DNA from: Bacilli bacterium
Lineage (GTDB): Bacteria; Bacillota_I; Bacilli_A; RFN20; CAG-826
Direction of reading: 5' to 3'
Assembly (NCBI GenBank): GCA_017454295.1
Contig: JAFTDF010000009.1
Location: forward strand, 1 to 47,422
DNA length: 47,422 nucleotides
The position numbers were made by a program, and so were the translations under genes. Positions 40,776 to 47,422 of the stretch are shown one piece after another (position 1 is the first letter of the stretch; every line of letters starts with the position of its first letter). The notes under the pieces are model-generated. The model made no database searches. It was not told where the DNA came from and saw nothing but the letters and a program-made list of their open reading frames with translations.

Positions 40776-41414
40776 ATGTCGAATTTCACCCGTTTCTTCC
40801 GCGCCCATAAAAACAAAATCTTCGCCCTGACCTTCGTGGGTTTGGGGCTCGCCGTTTTCCTCGCCTTTTATCTAGTGATGGGCTTCTCCACCGAGTGGGC
40901 CGTATTCCGCACTTCCATCGCGGCTTTGCTCAATTTCCTCATCACGTTATTTTGCTATGGCTATTTGCTCTTCACCAATATCTATAACGATAACCGCGCC
41001 TATTCGGCCATCTTCACCTTCGTGGGCTTAATGGTGATCCAAGCCGTCTTCAATATCATCGATATCTCCATCGCCGCCGGCAGCGCCTTGTGGAATGGCC
41101 AGGTGTTGAACCTTACCCTCTTCCTCGGTTATGCCACCTTATCCGGAGGCGTCGTCGGGATTGGGATTCCCTTCTATATCTTCACGTTCCGTTATATGTT
41201 CGGCCGCGATAACCGTTTCTCCAAAGTGCGGTTATTCGCCTTGCTCTTCCTTGGCATCCTCGCCCTTTCCGTCATCTTTTATCTCACCTATGAATTCGTC
41301 GCCGGCTTAGCCGTAGACGTTGGCACCACCTTGTGGATCCTCGCCTTGCCGATCTCCGAACTCCTCGTGGGGGCGGGCGTGGTATTCACTTTAGAACGTC
41401 GGCGCCGGATTTAG
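40776..41414 (+). CDS. Membrane protein with about six spans, unknown function
   Basis: 212 residues from the ATG at 40776. The frame is open further upstream, but those codons overlap the TACAAT box, and the ATG at 40770 touches it. Six hydrophobic segments are spread over the length, with short basic loops (RYMFGRDNRFSK near residue 145) and a C-terminal RRRR. No family recognised. The calcium-ATPase gene follows after 58 bases with its own promoter. Confidence 0.62.
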   Translation: MSNFTRFFRAHKNKIFALTFVGLGLAVFLAFYLVMGFSTEWAVFRTSIAALLNFLITLFCYGYLLFTNIYNDNRAYSAIFTFVGLMVIQAVFNIIDISIAAGSALWNGQVLNLTLFLGYATLSGGVVGIGIPFYIFTFRYMFGRDNRFSKVRLFALLFLGILALSVIFYLTYEFVAGLAVDVGTTLWILALPISELLVGAGVVFTLERRRRI

Positions 41415-41438
41415 GTAGGAAAAGGGAACCGGCTTTGC

Positions 41439-41444
41439 TACAAT
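41439..41444 (+). promoter_or_regulatory. -10 box TACAAT for the P-type ATPase gene
   Basis: 28 bases before the ATG at 41473; a GGGAGG ribosome site lies in between, so this gene has a normal leader. Confidence 0.5.
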
Positions 41445-41472
41445 CAGTATCGCCGAATCGGGAGGAACCTCT

Positions 41473-44187
41473 ATGTACGAGAACAAAACACCCCAAGAAA
41501 CCTTGGATGCTTTTTCGGTTGACCAAAAGGTTGGCCTAAGCCAAAAGGAAGCGGAAGCCCGCTTGGCCAAATTCGGGCCCAACAAGCTCAAAGAAGCCGA
41601 AAAAGAACCTTGGTATAAGATTTTCTGGGGCAATATCAAAGACCCCATGACCGGGATTTTGGCGGTCGCCGCCATCATCTCCTTGGTCTTGGCCATCATT
41701 TCGATGAATCAAGGCAAAGGCGGTCCGGAAGAACTCGCCGACGTCTTCATCATCTTCGGCGTCGTTTTGCTTAACGCCACCATCGGCACCATCCAGGAAA
41801 TGAAGGCCGAGAAAGCCCTTGAGGCCTTAAAGAACATGTCCGCGCCGACGGCTACGGTCCGCCGCGATGGCAAACTCGTCGAATTAAAAGCGGAAGAACT
41901 CGTGGTGGGCGATATCGTCATCCTTGAAGAAGGGCGCACCGTCCCCGCCGACCTTCGTTTGCTTTCCTCCCACTCCCTAAAAGCGGATGAAGCCTCCTTG
42001 ACGGGCGAATCCGTCCCCGCCGAAAAAGACGCCACCCTCACCTTAACCGATTCCTCGGGGGTTGGGGACCGCGTCAACGAAGTCTTTATGTCCACCCCCG
42101 TGGTGTATGGCCGTGGCGAAGGTGTGGTCATCGCCACCGGCATGGAGACCCAAATCGGGCAGATCGCCTCGATGCTTGCTAGCGACGAGGATGAAATGAC
42201 CCCGTTACAGAAAAACCTGGCAAAACTCTCCAAATTCTTAGGCATTTTGACCGTCGTGATCGTCGTTTTGATGCTCGTGGTCAAGATCGTTTGGGCCTTA
42301 GTTCAGGGCAATATCGCCCAGCAATGGTCCCAGGCGTTGCTGGATTCGGTCGCCCTTGCCGTCGCCGCCATCCCGGAAGGTTTGACCGCCGTCGTCACCA
42401 TCGTCCTAGCCATGGGCATGACCAAGATGGTCAAGGTCAATACCATCGTTCGTCGCCTTGCTTCGGTCGAGACCTTAGGCGCTGTCACCTTCATCTGCTC
42501 GGATAAAACCGGCACCCTCACCCAAAACAAGATGACCGTCGTTGGAGCTTATATCCCGGGTCACCTCACCATCTATCAAGATTTCGATAAAGAACTCTAT
42601 ACCCCGATTTCCAAAGGATTCGCCCTTTGCTCCGACGCCAAAATCGAAGGCGAGGTCTATGGCGACCCCACCGAAATCGCCTTGGTCCAATTCGCCTCCG
42701 ATTTAGGTTATCCCAAATCCAAGCTCGAAGCGGAAGCACCCCGTATCGACGAAATGCCCTTCGACTCCGTCCGTAAGATGATGTCGACGATGCATCGCAT
42801 CGAAGGGAAGAAGGTCTCCTATACCAAAGGCGCCCTCGACATCATGCTCCAGCGCGTCGTTTCCATCGAAGTGGAAGGCAAAGTCCGCCCCATCACCGAT
42901 CAAGATAAACAAGAGATCCTCAACGCCGCCGGGGAAATGGCCAAGCAAGCCCTCCGTGTCTTGGCTTTAGGCTATGCCTGCCGTGAGAACCTCTGCGAAG
43001 AAGAATTGACCTTCGCCGGGTTGGTTGGTATGGTCGACCCGCCCCGGCCCGCCGCTAAGCCAGCCGTTGCCACCTTAAAGCATGCCGGTATCACCACCGT
43101 CATGATCACCGGCGACCACAAAGACACCGCCTTTGCCATCGCCCATGAACTCGGCATTGCCCAAGATATGGATCAGGTTATGACCGGCGCCGAAATCGAT
43201 GCCCGTAGCGACGCCGAACTCCAAGAGGATGTGAAGACCAAACGCGTCTTCGCCCGTGTCTCTCCGCAGAATAAGGTCTCCATCGTCAAAGCCATCAAAG
43301 CCAATGGCTTCATCGCTGCGATGACCGGCGATGGCGTCAATGACGCCCCCTCCTTAAAAGCCGCCGATATCGGCATTGCCATGGGCATTACCGGCACCGA
43401 CGTCGCCAAAGGCGCGGCCGATATGGTCTTAACCGACGATAACTTTGCCTCCATCGAAAAAGCGGTCGAAGAAGGCCGTGGCATCTATCACAACATCAAG
43501 AAGACGATCCTCTTCCTGCTTTCCTCTAACATTGGAGAAGTGGTGTGTATGTTCGTCGCCGCCTTGATGGGCCTGCCTTCTCCTTTAATCGCCATCCACT
43601 TGCTCTGGGTCAACCTCATCACCGACTCCTTGCCGGCGGTGGCCCTTGGCATGGATAAGAAGCCGAAAGACATCATGGACGAACAGCCCCGCGACGCCAA
43701 AGAATCGATCTTCTCCCATGGTGGATACGCGATGGTCTTCGGCTATGGCATCTTGGTGGGCCTCGTCACCCTCATGGCGTTCCTAGTCAACCCCTTGCAA
43801 GCCGGGACCGGGCTCAATATCGAAGCCATCAACCATTTCTTCGAAGATCCGATCGAACTCGAGAAAGCCCAAGCCATGGCCTTCTGCGTCCTCTCCTTCT
43901 CCGAGCTATTCCATATGCTTGGCATGATCAACGTCCGCAAATCGGTGTTCACCGTTGTGGCAAACCGCAACTGGATGCTCTGGCTCTCCTTCTTCCTTGG
44001 CATGGGCTTACAGTTCTTCGTCATCGAGACTCCGGGGGTCAACACCATCTTCAAAGTCTACCCGTTATCTCATCAATCCATCGATTACCTTTGGGTCTTC
44101 CTCCTTGCCTTGGCACCCTTATATGTCCACGAAGTGGTGGCCCTCATCCTTTGGATCAAGAAAAAGACGGCGAAGAAAGCGAGCTGA
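41473..44187 (+). CDS. P-type calcium-transporting ATPase (SERCA/PMR1-like)
   Basis: 904 residues. The actuator loop is LTGESVPAEK, the phosphorylation motif is CSDKTGTLTQNKM with Asp near residue 344, and the hinge is TGDGVNDAPSLKAADIGIAM. The membrane motif VAAIPEGLTAVV carries the PEGL sequence of type II cation pumps and supports Ca2+. The N-terminal cation-ATPase domain (about 1-70) and the C-terminal group of six spans complete the type IIA plan. It pumps Ca2+ (perhaps Mn2+) out of the cytoplasm. It is the last coding gene before a tRNA and mobile-element area. Confidence 0.95.
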   Translation: MYENKTPQETLDAFSVDQKVGLSQKEAEARLAKFGPNKLKEAEKEPWYKIFWGNIKDPMTGILAVAAIISLVLAIISMNQGKGGPEELADVFIIFGVVLLNATIGTIQEMKAEKALEALKNMSAPTATVRRDGKLVELKAEELVVGDIVILEEGRTVPADLRLLSSHSLKADEASLTGESVPAEKDATLTLTDSSGVGDRVNEVFMSTPVVYGRGEGVVIATGMETQIGQIASMLASDEDEMTPLQKNLAKLSKFLGILTVVIVVLMLVVKIVWALVQGNIAQQWSQALLDSVALAVAAIPEGLTAVVTIVLAMGMTKMVKVNTIVRRLASVETLGAVTFICSDKTGTLTQNKMTVVGAYIPGHLTIYQDFDKELYTPISKGFALCSDAKIEGEVYGDPTEIALVQFASDLGYPKSKLEAEAPRIDEMPFDSVRKMMSTMHRIEGKKVSYTKGALDIMLQRVVSIEVEGKVRPITDQDKQEILNAAGEMAKQALRVLALGYACRENLCEEELTFAGLVGMVDPPRPAAKPAVATLKHAGITTVMITGDHKDTAFAIAHELGIAQDMDQVMTGAEIDARSDAELQEDVKTKRVFARVSPQNKVSIVKAIKANGFIAAMTGDGVNDAPSLKAADIGIAMGITGTDVAKGAADMVLTDDNFASIEKAVEEGRGIYHNIKKTILFLLSSNIGEVVCMFVAALMGLPSPLIAIHLLWVNLITDSLPAVALGMDKKPKDIMDEQPRDAKESIFSHGGYAMVFGYGILVGLVTLMAFLVNPLQAGTGLNIEAINHFFEDPIELEKAQAMAFCVLSFSELFHMLGMINVRKSVFTVVANRNWMLWLSFFLGMGLQFFVIETPGVNTIFKVYPLSHQSIDYLWVFLLALAPLYVHEVVALILWIKKKTAKKAS

Positions 44188-44190
44188 CTC

Positions 44191-44219
44191 TTCACAAACT
44201 AGCCGCGCGAGTTTATATT
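44191..44219 (+). promoter_or_regulatory. Promoter of tRNA-Thr
   Basis: TTCACA, 17-base spacer, TATATT, then 9 bases to the tRNA. Confidence 0.6.
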
Positions 44220-44228
44220 TATCCTCGC

Positions 44229-44304
44229 GCCGGCTTAGCTCAATTGGCAGAGCAACGGTATCGTAAACCGTAGGTTAGAGGTTCGATTCCCCTAGCCGGC
44301 ACCA
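44229..44304 (+). tRNA. tRNA-Thr (anticodon CGT)
   Basis: 76 bases with encoded CCA. Acceptor GCCGGCT pairs with AGCCGGC, D arm TAGCTCAATTGGCAGAGC, anticodon loop ATCGTAA gives CGT, T arm GGTTCGATTCC. Confidence 0.96.
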
Positions 44305-44315
44305 GAATGGTAAAT

Positions 44316-44343
44316 AATCCCTGATGCAAGTTAGGGATTTTTA
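44316..44343 (+). terminator. Terminator of tRNA-Thr
   Basis: AATCCCT (44316-44322) pairs with AGGGATT (44333-44339), followed by T-rich sequence. Confidence 0.75.
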
Positions 44344-44392
44344 TTTTGCTTAAACGCCTTTTTACCAGTATGGTGTATTCGAGGATATGCTT

Positions 44393-44911
44393 ATGGAACA
44401 AATCACTTTAGAGAAAATTACTTACAAAAATTACGTAAAAACTATTTGGGGACTTAAAGTGACTCCAAAACAAAAGCATTTTGTTGCTTCTAATACTGGC
44501 TCTTTAGCAGAAGCCTATGTCGCTCTCACCAACGGCGGAGTGGCCCTTCCTTTCGCTATCTGTCGAAATAAGAAACCTATCGGCTTCCTTATGATTGGCT
44601 ATGGTGTTAGTTCCGAAGAAGACTGGGAAGAAGACGAAAATCCGGAGTTTATTGAAATGGCAAAAAAGAGTTATTGCCTTTGGAGATTCATGATTGATAA
44701 ACGTTATCAGGGCAGAGGCTATGGCAGAAAAGCGATGGAACTTGCCTTAGAATACATGCGCTCATTCCCGTGCGGCAAAGCTGATTCGATTTGGCTTAGT
44801 TATGAGCCGGAAAATGAAGTAGCTAAAAAGCTATATGCTTCTTTCGGCTTTGTGGAACAACCACAATGGTATAAAGAAGGCGAAGAAATGCCCGCCATAT
44901 TAAAACTATAG
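44393..44911 (+). CDS. GNAT-family N-acetyltransferase (spermidine/amine-type)
   Basis: 172 residues from the ATG at 44393, chosen because GAGG lies 8 bases before it; the ATG at 44387 is too close. The acetyl-CoA loop is YQGRGYGRKAM near residue 108, and the later EPENEVAKKLYASFGF is the usual GNAT end. It resembles spermidine/diamine acetyltransferases. Codon use is more A/T-rich than most genes here, particularly in the first third, and the gene lies behind tRNA-Thr and before mobile-element remnants, so acquisition is likely. Confidence 0.87.
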   Translation: MEQITLEKITYKNYVKTIWGLKVTPKQKHFVASNTGSLAEAYVALTNGGVALPFAICRNKKPIGFLMIGYGVSSEEDWEEDENPEFIEMAKKSYCLWRFMIDKRYQGRGYGRKAMELALEYMRSFPCGKADSIWLSYEPENEVAKKLYASFGFVEQPQWYKEGEEMPAILKL

Positions 44912-45010
44912 GGGGACAAAACAGCCACTTTAAAAGATGCTCAGGGACAAAATTGGTTCTTTGAGGGACGTTGTATTAAATAAGGCAAACCCTTACAGGA
45001 TAATAAGAGA
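44912..45010. repeat. Non-coding stretch with GGGACA repeats, possible insertion-sequence remnant
   Basis: GGGGGACAAAA, AGGGACAAAA and GAGGGACG recur within about 65 bases, spaced as in the multiple terminal repeats of some insertion sequences. No open frame. No matching partner end seen elsewhere in the window. Confidence 0.25.
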
Positions 45011-45035
45011 GGGTTGACGTGAATCAACCCTTTTT
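45011..45035 (+). terminator. Plus-strand terminator after the acetyltransferase gene
   Basis: GGGTTGA and TCAACCC with a 6-base loop, then five T. It overlaps the stop region of the gene on the other strand. Confidence 0.75.
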
Positions 45036-45443
45036 CTGCTCTTCTTCGTTTTGCTTCGGTTCTTCGTCTTCGCCAAGGATCGTCACCTGACCCTTTTTCA
45101 GGGCGCGGATGGTATTGCGTGCGAGATAACGGACATAGGTGCGATAGACCAACCACCAGAAGGGGTCGAAGTGGGCGGTATCGACAGCCGCCCCTAAGAT
45201 CTCGGCGTAATGGTTTAACTCTTCCGTGGTGCATTTGCCATCTTCCCTGGCCACATAGTGATTGACGAAATCCCAGGCTTTCGCGGTGAAATCGGGGATG
45301 ACCATGCTTCCATAACGGCAAAGCCGATCGAACTGACTTTTATGCTCGGTTTCCAGGATCGCCCAAAGGGTGATGTTGCCAAGAGAATACTTTTTCGGTT
45401 TGTTTTGCTTTTCCACGGGGGAATATTTACTCCCTTTCTCCAT
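45024..45443 (-). CDS. Hypothetical helical protein
   Basis: 139 residues from the ATG at 45443. A TTG-initiated form would be 15 residues longer, but TATCTT lies exactly 7 bases before this ATG, as in other leaderless genes. The protein is helical with an aromatic cluster (DPFWWLVYRTYVRYLARN) and a highly charged Glu/Gln/Lys tail. No family recognised. Its end lies inside a hairpin that terminates the convergent gene. Confidence 0.6.
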   Translation of the reverse strand: MEKGSKYSPVEKQNKPKKYSLGNITLWAILETEHKSQFDRLCRYGSMVIPDFTAKAWDFVNHYVAREDGKCTTEELNHYAEILGAAVDTAHFDPFWWLVYRTYVRYLARNTIRALKKGQVTILGEDEEPKQNEEEQKKG

Positions 45444-45450
45444 CCGATGC

Positions 45451-45456
45451 AAGATA
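45451..45456 (-). promoter_or_regulatory. -10-like TATCTT for the gene at 45443
   Basis: Minus strand, seven bases before the ATG; a weak match to consensus. Confidence 0.35.
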
Positions 45457-45497
45457 GGCGCCCTTTCTTTATTAAGAAAAGATTTCAAAATTTGTAG

Positions 45498-45526
45498 TTG
45501 AATGTCGATAGGCCTCTATCTATAAT
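45498..45526 (+). promoter_or_regulatory. Promoter of tRNA-Val
   Basis: TTGAAT, 17-base spacer, TATAAT, 35 bases before the tRNA. Confidence 0.75.
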
Positions 45527-45561
45527 TATCCCGCTGCGAAAGCGGCATGCGACCGATTCCC

Positions 45562-45637
45562 GGGTGTTTAGCTCAGCTGGGAGAGCACCTGTTTGACGTA
45601 CAGGAGGTCACAGGTTCGATCCCTGTAGCACCCACCA
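45562..45637 (+). tRNA. tRNA-Val (anticodon GAC)
   Basis: 76 bases with encoded CCA. Acceptor GGGTGTT pairs with AGCACCC, anticodon loop TTGACGT gives GAC, T arm AGGTTCGATCCCT. Confidence 0.96.
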
Positions 45638-45650
45638 GTCGCATATCGAT

Positions 45651-45673
45651 GCCGTGTGAATACACGGCTTTTT
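45651..45673 (+). terminator. Terminator of tRNA-Val
   Basis: GCCGTGT and ACACGGC with a 4-base loop, then five T. Confidence 0.85.
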
Positions 45674-45683
45674 CTTTGCCCCC

Positions 45684-45711
45684 TAGACAAACGGTGCGAA
45701 TTCACTACAAT
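45684..45711 (+). promoter_or_regulatory. Promoter of tRNA-Gly
   Basis: TAGACA, 16-base spacer, TACAAT, 11 bases before the tRNA. Confidence 0.65.
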
Positions 45712-45722
45712 ATCCGTTGCTC

Positions 45723-45796
45723 GCACGATTAGTTCAGTGGTAGAACACCAGCTTCCCAAGCTGGTTATACGGGTTCGATTCCCGCATCGTGCTCCA
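45723..45796 (+). tRNA. tRNA-Gly (anticodon CCC)
   Basis: 74 bases with encoded CCA. Acceptor GCACGAT pairs with ATCGTGC, anticodon loop TTCCCAA gives CCC, T arm GGGTTCGATTCCC. Confidence 0.96.
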
Positions 45797-45811
45797 TATT
45801 TTACGAAAAGT

Positions 45812-45831
45812 GCCGACTATGTCGGCTTTTT
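45812..45831 (+). terminator. Terminator of tRNA-Gly
   Basis: GCCGAC and GTCGGC with a 3-base loop, then five T. Confidence 0.85.
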
Positions 45832-45979
45832 CGATGGATTTTGGTGATTTTCCATACCACCCTCGTACCCCCTTTTCGAGAAAAAGCACAGTTGGTGGAC
45901 GAGAACTCGTCAGACACCATCTCGTTCATGAAGCACGATATTGCAAAGGCTTCAGTTTAACTGCATCGGTCAACGTTTT
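45832..45979 (+). other. Stretch between tRNA-Gly and the IS element, possible gene remnant
   Basis: No recognised gene. A 38-codon frame (GTG 45844 to TAA 45960) ends in a peptide that looks protein-like (rich in Asp, Ser, Lys) and may be the tail of a gene lost on insertion, but it could be chance. Confidence 0.2.
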
Positions 45980-45994
45980 GTAGACAGTAAGTGA

Positions 45995-46924
45995 TTAACG
46001 ATATCCGTGCTTTCGCTTGAATTCCGCGGGGGTGAGGTATCCCAGGGCAGCCGCCGGCCTTTCCTCGTTGAAGAACGCGACGTATTCCTCGATGAGGTTT
46101 GGCACGTCGTCGCAATCGCGGATGCCGAAGTCGCAGAACAGTTCCTCCTTCGCCCATCCGTTGATCGCCTCCATCGCCCCGTTGTCCGTGGGGGTTCCCG
46201 CCCGGGACATGGAATGTGTGATATCATAGGAGGGCAAAAGCTCGTTGAAGCTTTTCGAAGAGTACACGGACCCCTGGTCGGTATGGAGTATCATCCCGAG
46301 GCCGTCAAGCTCTTCTTTTTTTCTCTCGATCACCTTCTGGAGCCCGTCGAAGTACGTGTTCCTGTCGCCCCTTTTCGACGAAAGGGAGTAGGAGATTATC
46401 TCGTTGCACCACAGGTCCATGTACAGGGTGAGCTCCCAGTACTTGCCCGCGGCATGGAACGCCGTCATGTCGCTGACGACGACCTGAAGGGGGCCGTCGA
46501 CGTTTATCGACGCGAGGACGAGGTTGGGGTAGGCCTTGCCCTTCTCGCCCGGCCTTTTGTAACGGCATTTCCTGGCCTGGCTCCGGATTCCGTACGCCTT
46601 GCAGCAACGATGCGCGTATTGGTCGGACATGACGATGCCGAGGTCGAGCCTTATCTTCGCGTTGAGCCACCGGTACCCGTGGCTCGGGTATTTCCTGTGG
46701 TAACGGGCGAAACGCTCGATGTCGTCTATCCTCTTCTTCGTCCTCGGCGCCGGCTTCGCGACCCTCGACCTCCATCGGTAGAACGCCGAACGCGACACCG
46801 ACATCGCCGAGCAGAGCCGCTGGACCGGCCATCGTTCGGAGAGTTCCGCGACTATTTGGAACTCGGCTCGCTTAAACTCCTGTATTCCTTCGCCTTTCCA
46901 CCACCTCCTTTCACCTCGTACCCT
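45995..46924 (-). CDS. IS3-family transposase OrfB (catalytic part, read by -1 frameshift)
   Basis: 309 codons from the slip site to the stop. An HTH_21-like segment (SVSRSAFYRWRSR) near the start is followed by an integrase core with the DDE triad: Asp in VVSDMTAFH, Asp in LHTDQGSVY and Glu in NGAMEAINGWAKEEL. The end (FNEERPAAALGYLTPAEF) is the usual IS3 tail. No ATG, GTG or TTG stands near the start of this frame, so it is most likely made as an OrfAB fusion (about 400 residues) through the A-run at 46924-46930. Confidence 0.9.
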   Translation of the reverse strand, partial: RVRGERRWWKGEGIQEFKRAEFQIVAELSERWPVQRLCSAMSVSRSAFYRWRSRVAKPAPRTKKRIDDIERFARYHRKYPSHGYRWLNAKIRLDLGIVMSDQYAHRCCKAYGIRSQARKCRYKRPGEKGKAYPNLVLASINVDGPLQVVVSDMTAFHAAGKYWELTLYMDLWCNEIISYSLSSKRGDRNTYFDGLQKVIERKKEELDGLGMILHTDQGSVYSSKSFNELLPSYDITHSMSRAGTPTDNGAMEAINGWAKEELFCDFGIRDCDDVPNLIEEYVAFFNEERPAAALGYLTPAEFKRKHGYR

Positions 46925-47196
46925 TTTTTTGCCCGGGCCACCTCGATGTCCCTGAGCATCAGCTCGTGCACGAGCTCTTCCTTCGTCATCGACGAGTAGT
47001 CCCTCGCCGTCCCGCCCGCGGAGATCTCGAGGACATCCTTGGTATAGGGTATCCCAGCTTCGCTGAGGTAGAGTTTCAGCCAATTCGTCACGCAGGATTC
47101 GGTGACGTGGTTCTGCCTGGCCGCCTCGTATTTGGTGATCCTGTGTTCGTAGACCGCCTTGCCGACGTCCAGCCTTTGCTTTCTCGTTGCCGCCAT
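46852..47196 (-). CDS. IS3-family transposase OrfA (DNA-binding part)
   Basis: 114 residues from the ATG at 47196, preceded by AAGGAGGT. The helix-turn-helix is visible as ITKYEAARQNHVTESCVTNW near residue 20, and the C-terminal part is a charged helix suited to a leucine-zipper-like role (ELVHELMLRDIEVARAKK). It binds the element ends; alone it usually acts as a regulator. It overlaps orfB by 73 bases in another frame. Confidence 0.85.
   Translation of the reverse strand: MAATRKQRLDVGKAVYEHRITKYEAARQNHVTESCVTNWLKLYLSEAGIPYTKDVLEISAGGTARDYSSMTKEELVHELMLRDIEVARAKKGYEVKGGGGKAKEYRSLSEPSSK
46924..46930 (-). other. Candidate -1 frameshift site (A AAA AAA G)
   Basis: In the OrfA frame the sequence reads GCA-AAA-AAA-GGG. 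Slipping back one base gives AGG-GTA-CGA, which is the OrfB frame and is open to the end. Confidence 0.7.
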
Positions 47197-47288
47197 ATAG
47201 GCACCTCCTTTGCATACATGATGGGGCATGGATTGTCCCAGTAAAGATTTTTGAAGTGTCTACTTTAAGGTTACCGAAACAAACTGTG

Positions 47289-47351
47289 CAAAACACTCCG
47301 ATGAAAAACTCCAAAACACTCCGATGAAAAACTCCAAAACACTCCGATGAA
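47289..47351. repeat. Tandem 23-base repeats, likely end of a second insertion sequence
   Basis: Two full units (47289-47311 and 47312-47334) are identical and a third matches for 17 bases; each contains CACTCCGATGAA. A TGTGC precedes them at 47285-47289. Multiple repeats next to a TG end and before an open frame is how IS21-family ends look. Confidence 0.6.
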
Positions 47352-47388
47352 TGTTGCTTTAGACTCTCAGGAATGAGACAATATAGCC

Positions 47389-47422
47389 ATGATTACCGAG
47401 AAGACGAAGAATTACCAAAAAA
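47389..47422 (+). CDS. Start of an open frame cut by the window end, possible IS21-type IstA transposase
   Basis: ATG at 47389 with AGGAATGAGA upstream; only 11 codons are visible (MITEKTKNYQK). The position just after the tandem repeats suggests the first gene of an insertion sequence. The product cannot be confirmed from this much. Confidence 0.3.
   Translation, partial: MITEKTKNYQK

Larger units (their letters stand above)
45980..47263 (-). mobile_element. IS3-family insertion sequence with orfA/orfB frameshift
   Basis: About 1.28 kb with two overlapping transposase frames on the minus strand. The proposed ends are GTAGACA at the left and its complement TGTCTAC at the right, flanked by TTT on both sides, a possible 3-base target duplication. 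Beyond the 7 bases the ends match poorly, so exact borders are uncertain. Codon use (many AGG, GAG, GTC, TCG) differs from the host genes. Both frames appear intact, so the element may be active. Confidence 0.75.

Noticed and set aside
47289..47351. CRISPR array
   Set aside because: The repeats are directly tandem with no spacers, only two and a half units, and no cas genes nearby.
1..47422. Use of TGA as a tryptophan codon, as in Mycoplasma
   Set aside because: Recognised proteins use TGG for Trp and several genes end correctly at TGA.

Overview
The window reads as a chromosomal contig of a low-complexity-genome member of the Firmicutes/Bacilli, most like the uncultured gut lineages near Erysipelotrichia and the Mollicutes (RF39/RFN20-like). 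The grounds are Spx, YlbF, RNase J, YitT, a LytS-type kinase, a Mollicutes-ICE-like VirB4 module, very tight gene packing, and three separate tRNA-Ser genes. This placement is inference from gene content only. Base composition is about half G+C, TGG encodes Trp, and TAA, TAG and TGA all act as stops, so the code is the standard bacterial one (not the Mycoplasma code).

Layout. (a) 1-5035: the 3' part of a type IV secretion/conjugation operon (pilin-like protein cut by the window edge, lipoprotein, TrbL/VirB6-like channel protein, VirB4 ATPase). (b) 5150-7889: TetR-type regulator, then a LytS-type sensor kinase with a response regulator carrying an unusual winged-helix output domain. (c) 8092-9354: an isolated AT-rich AAA/DUF4143 ATPase that looks transferred. 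(d) 9398-26358: housekeeping genes with three tRNA-Ser genes: RNA pseudouridine synthase, phosphohexomutase, HAD phosphatase, trpS, spx, CYTH, a PTS-EIIB-like membrane protein, maf, RNase J, def, ylbF, rsmD, coaD, a degraded PgeF-like protein, a membrane thioredoxin-like protein, YitT, a degenerate GGDEF/EAL protein, and proS. (e) 26422-44187: a small AT-rich membrane gene, tldD/tldE, plsX, a zinc-ribbon/Sel1 protein, a heterodimeric ABC exporter, a Vsr-NUDIX fusion, acetyltransferases, NUDIX and phosphoglycerate-mutase-type hydrolases, and a P-type calcium ATPase. (f) 44229-47422: tRNA-Thr, tRNA-Val and tRNA-Gly, an acetyltransferase, a small unknown gene, and a mobile-element area with one IS3-family element and what looks like the start of a second (IS21-like) element cut by the window end.

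The most striking window-wide signal is promoter placement. For at least 15 genes a -10-like hexamer (TATAAT, TACAAT, TAGAAT, TAAAAT, TAAACT and similar) lies only 6-8 bases before the start codon and no Shine-Dalgarno sequence is present, so these transcripts should be leaderless. Other genes, mainly those inside operons, have strong AGGAGG-type sites. Four divergent gene pairs (def/ylbF, GNAT/Vsr-NUDIX, PGAM/NUDIX, GNAT/membrane protein) are driven by two such promoters packed back to back. I used this pattern to choose several start codons, so those start calls and the pattern are not fully independent.

Other points of interest are the Vsr endonuclease fused to a NUDIX hydrolase, several apparent pseudo-enzymes (EAL, PgeF, EIIB), and a Cys-rich tail on Spx.
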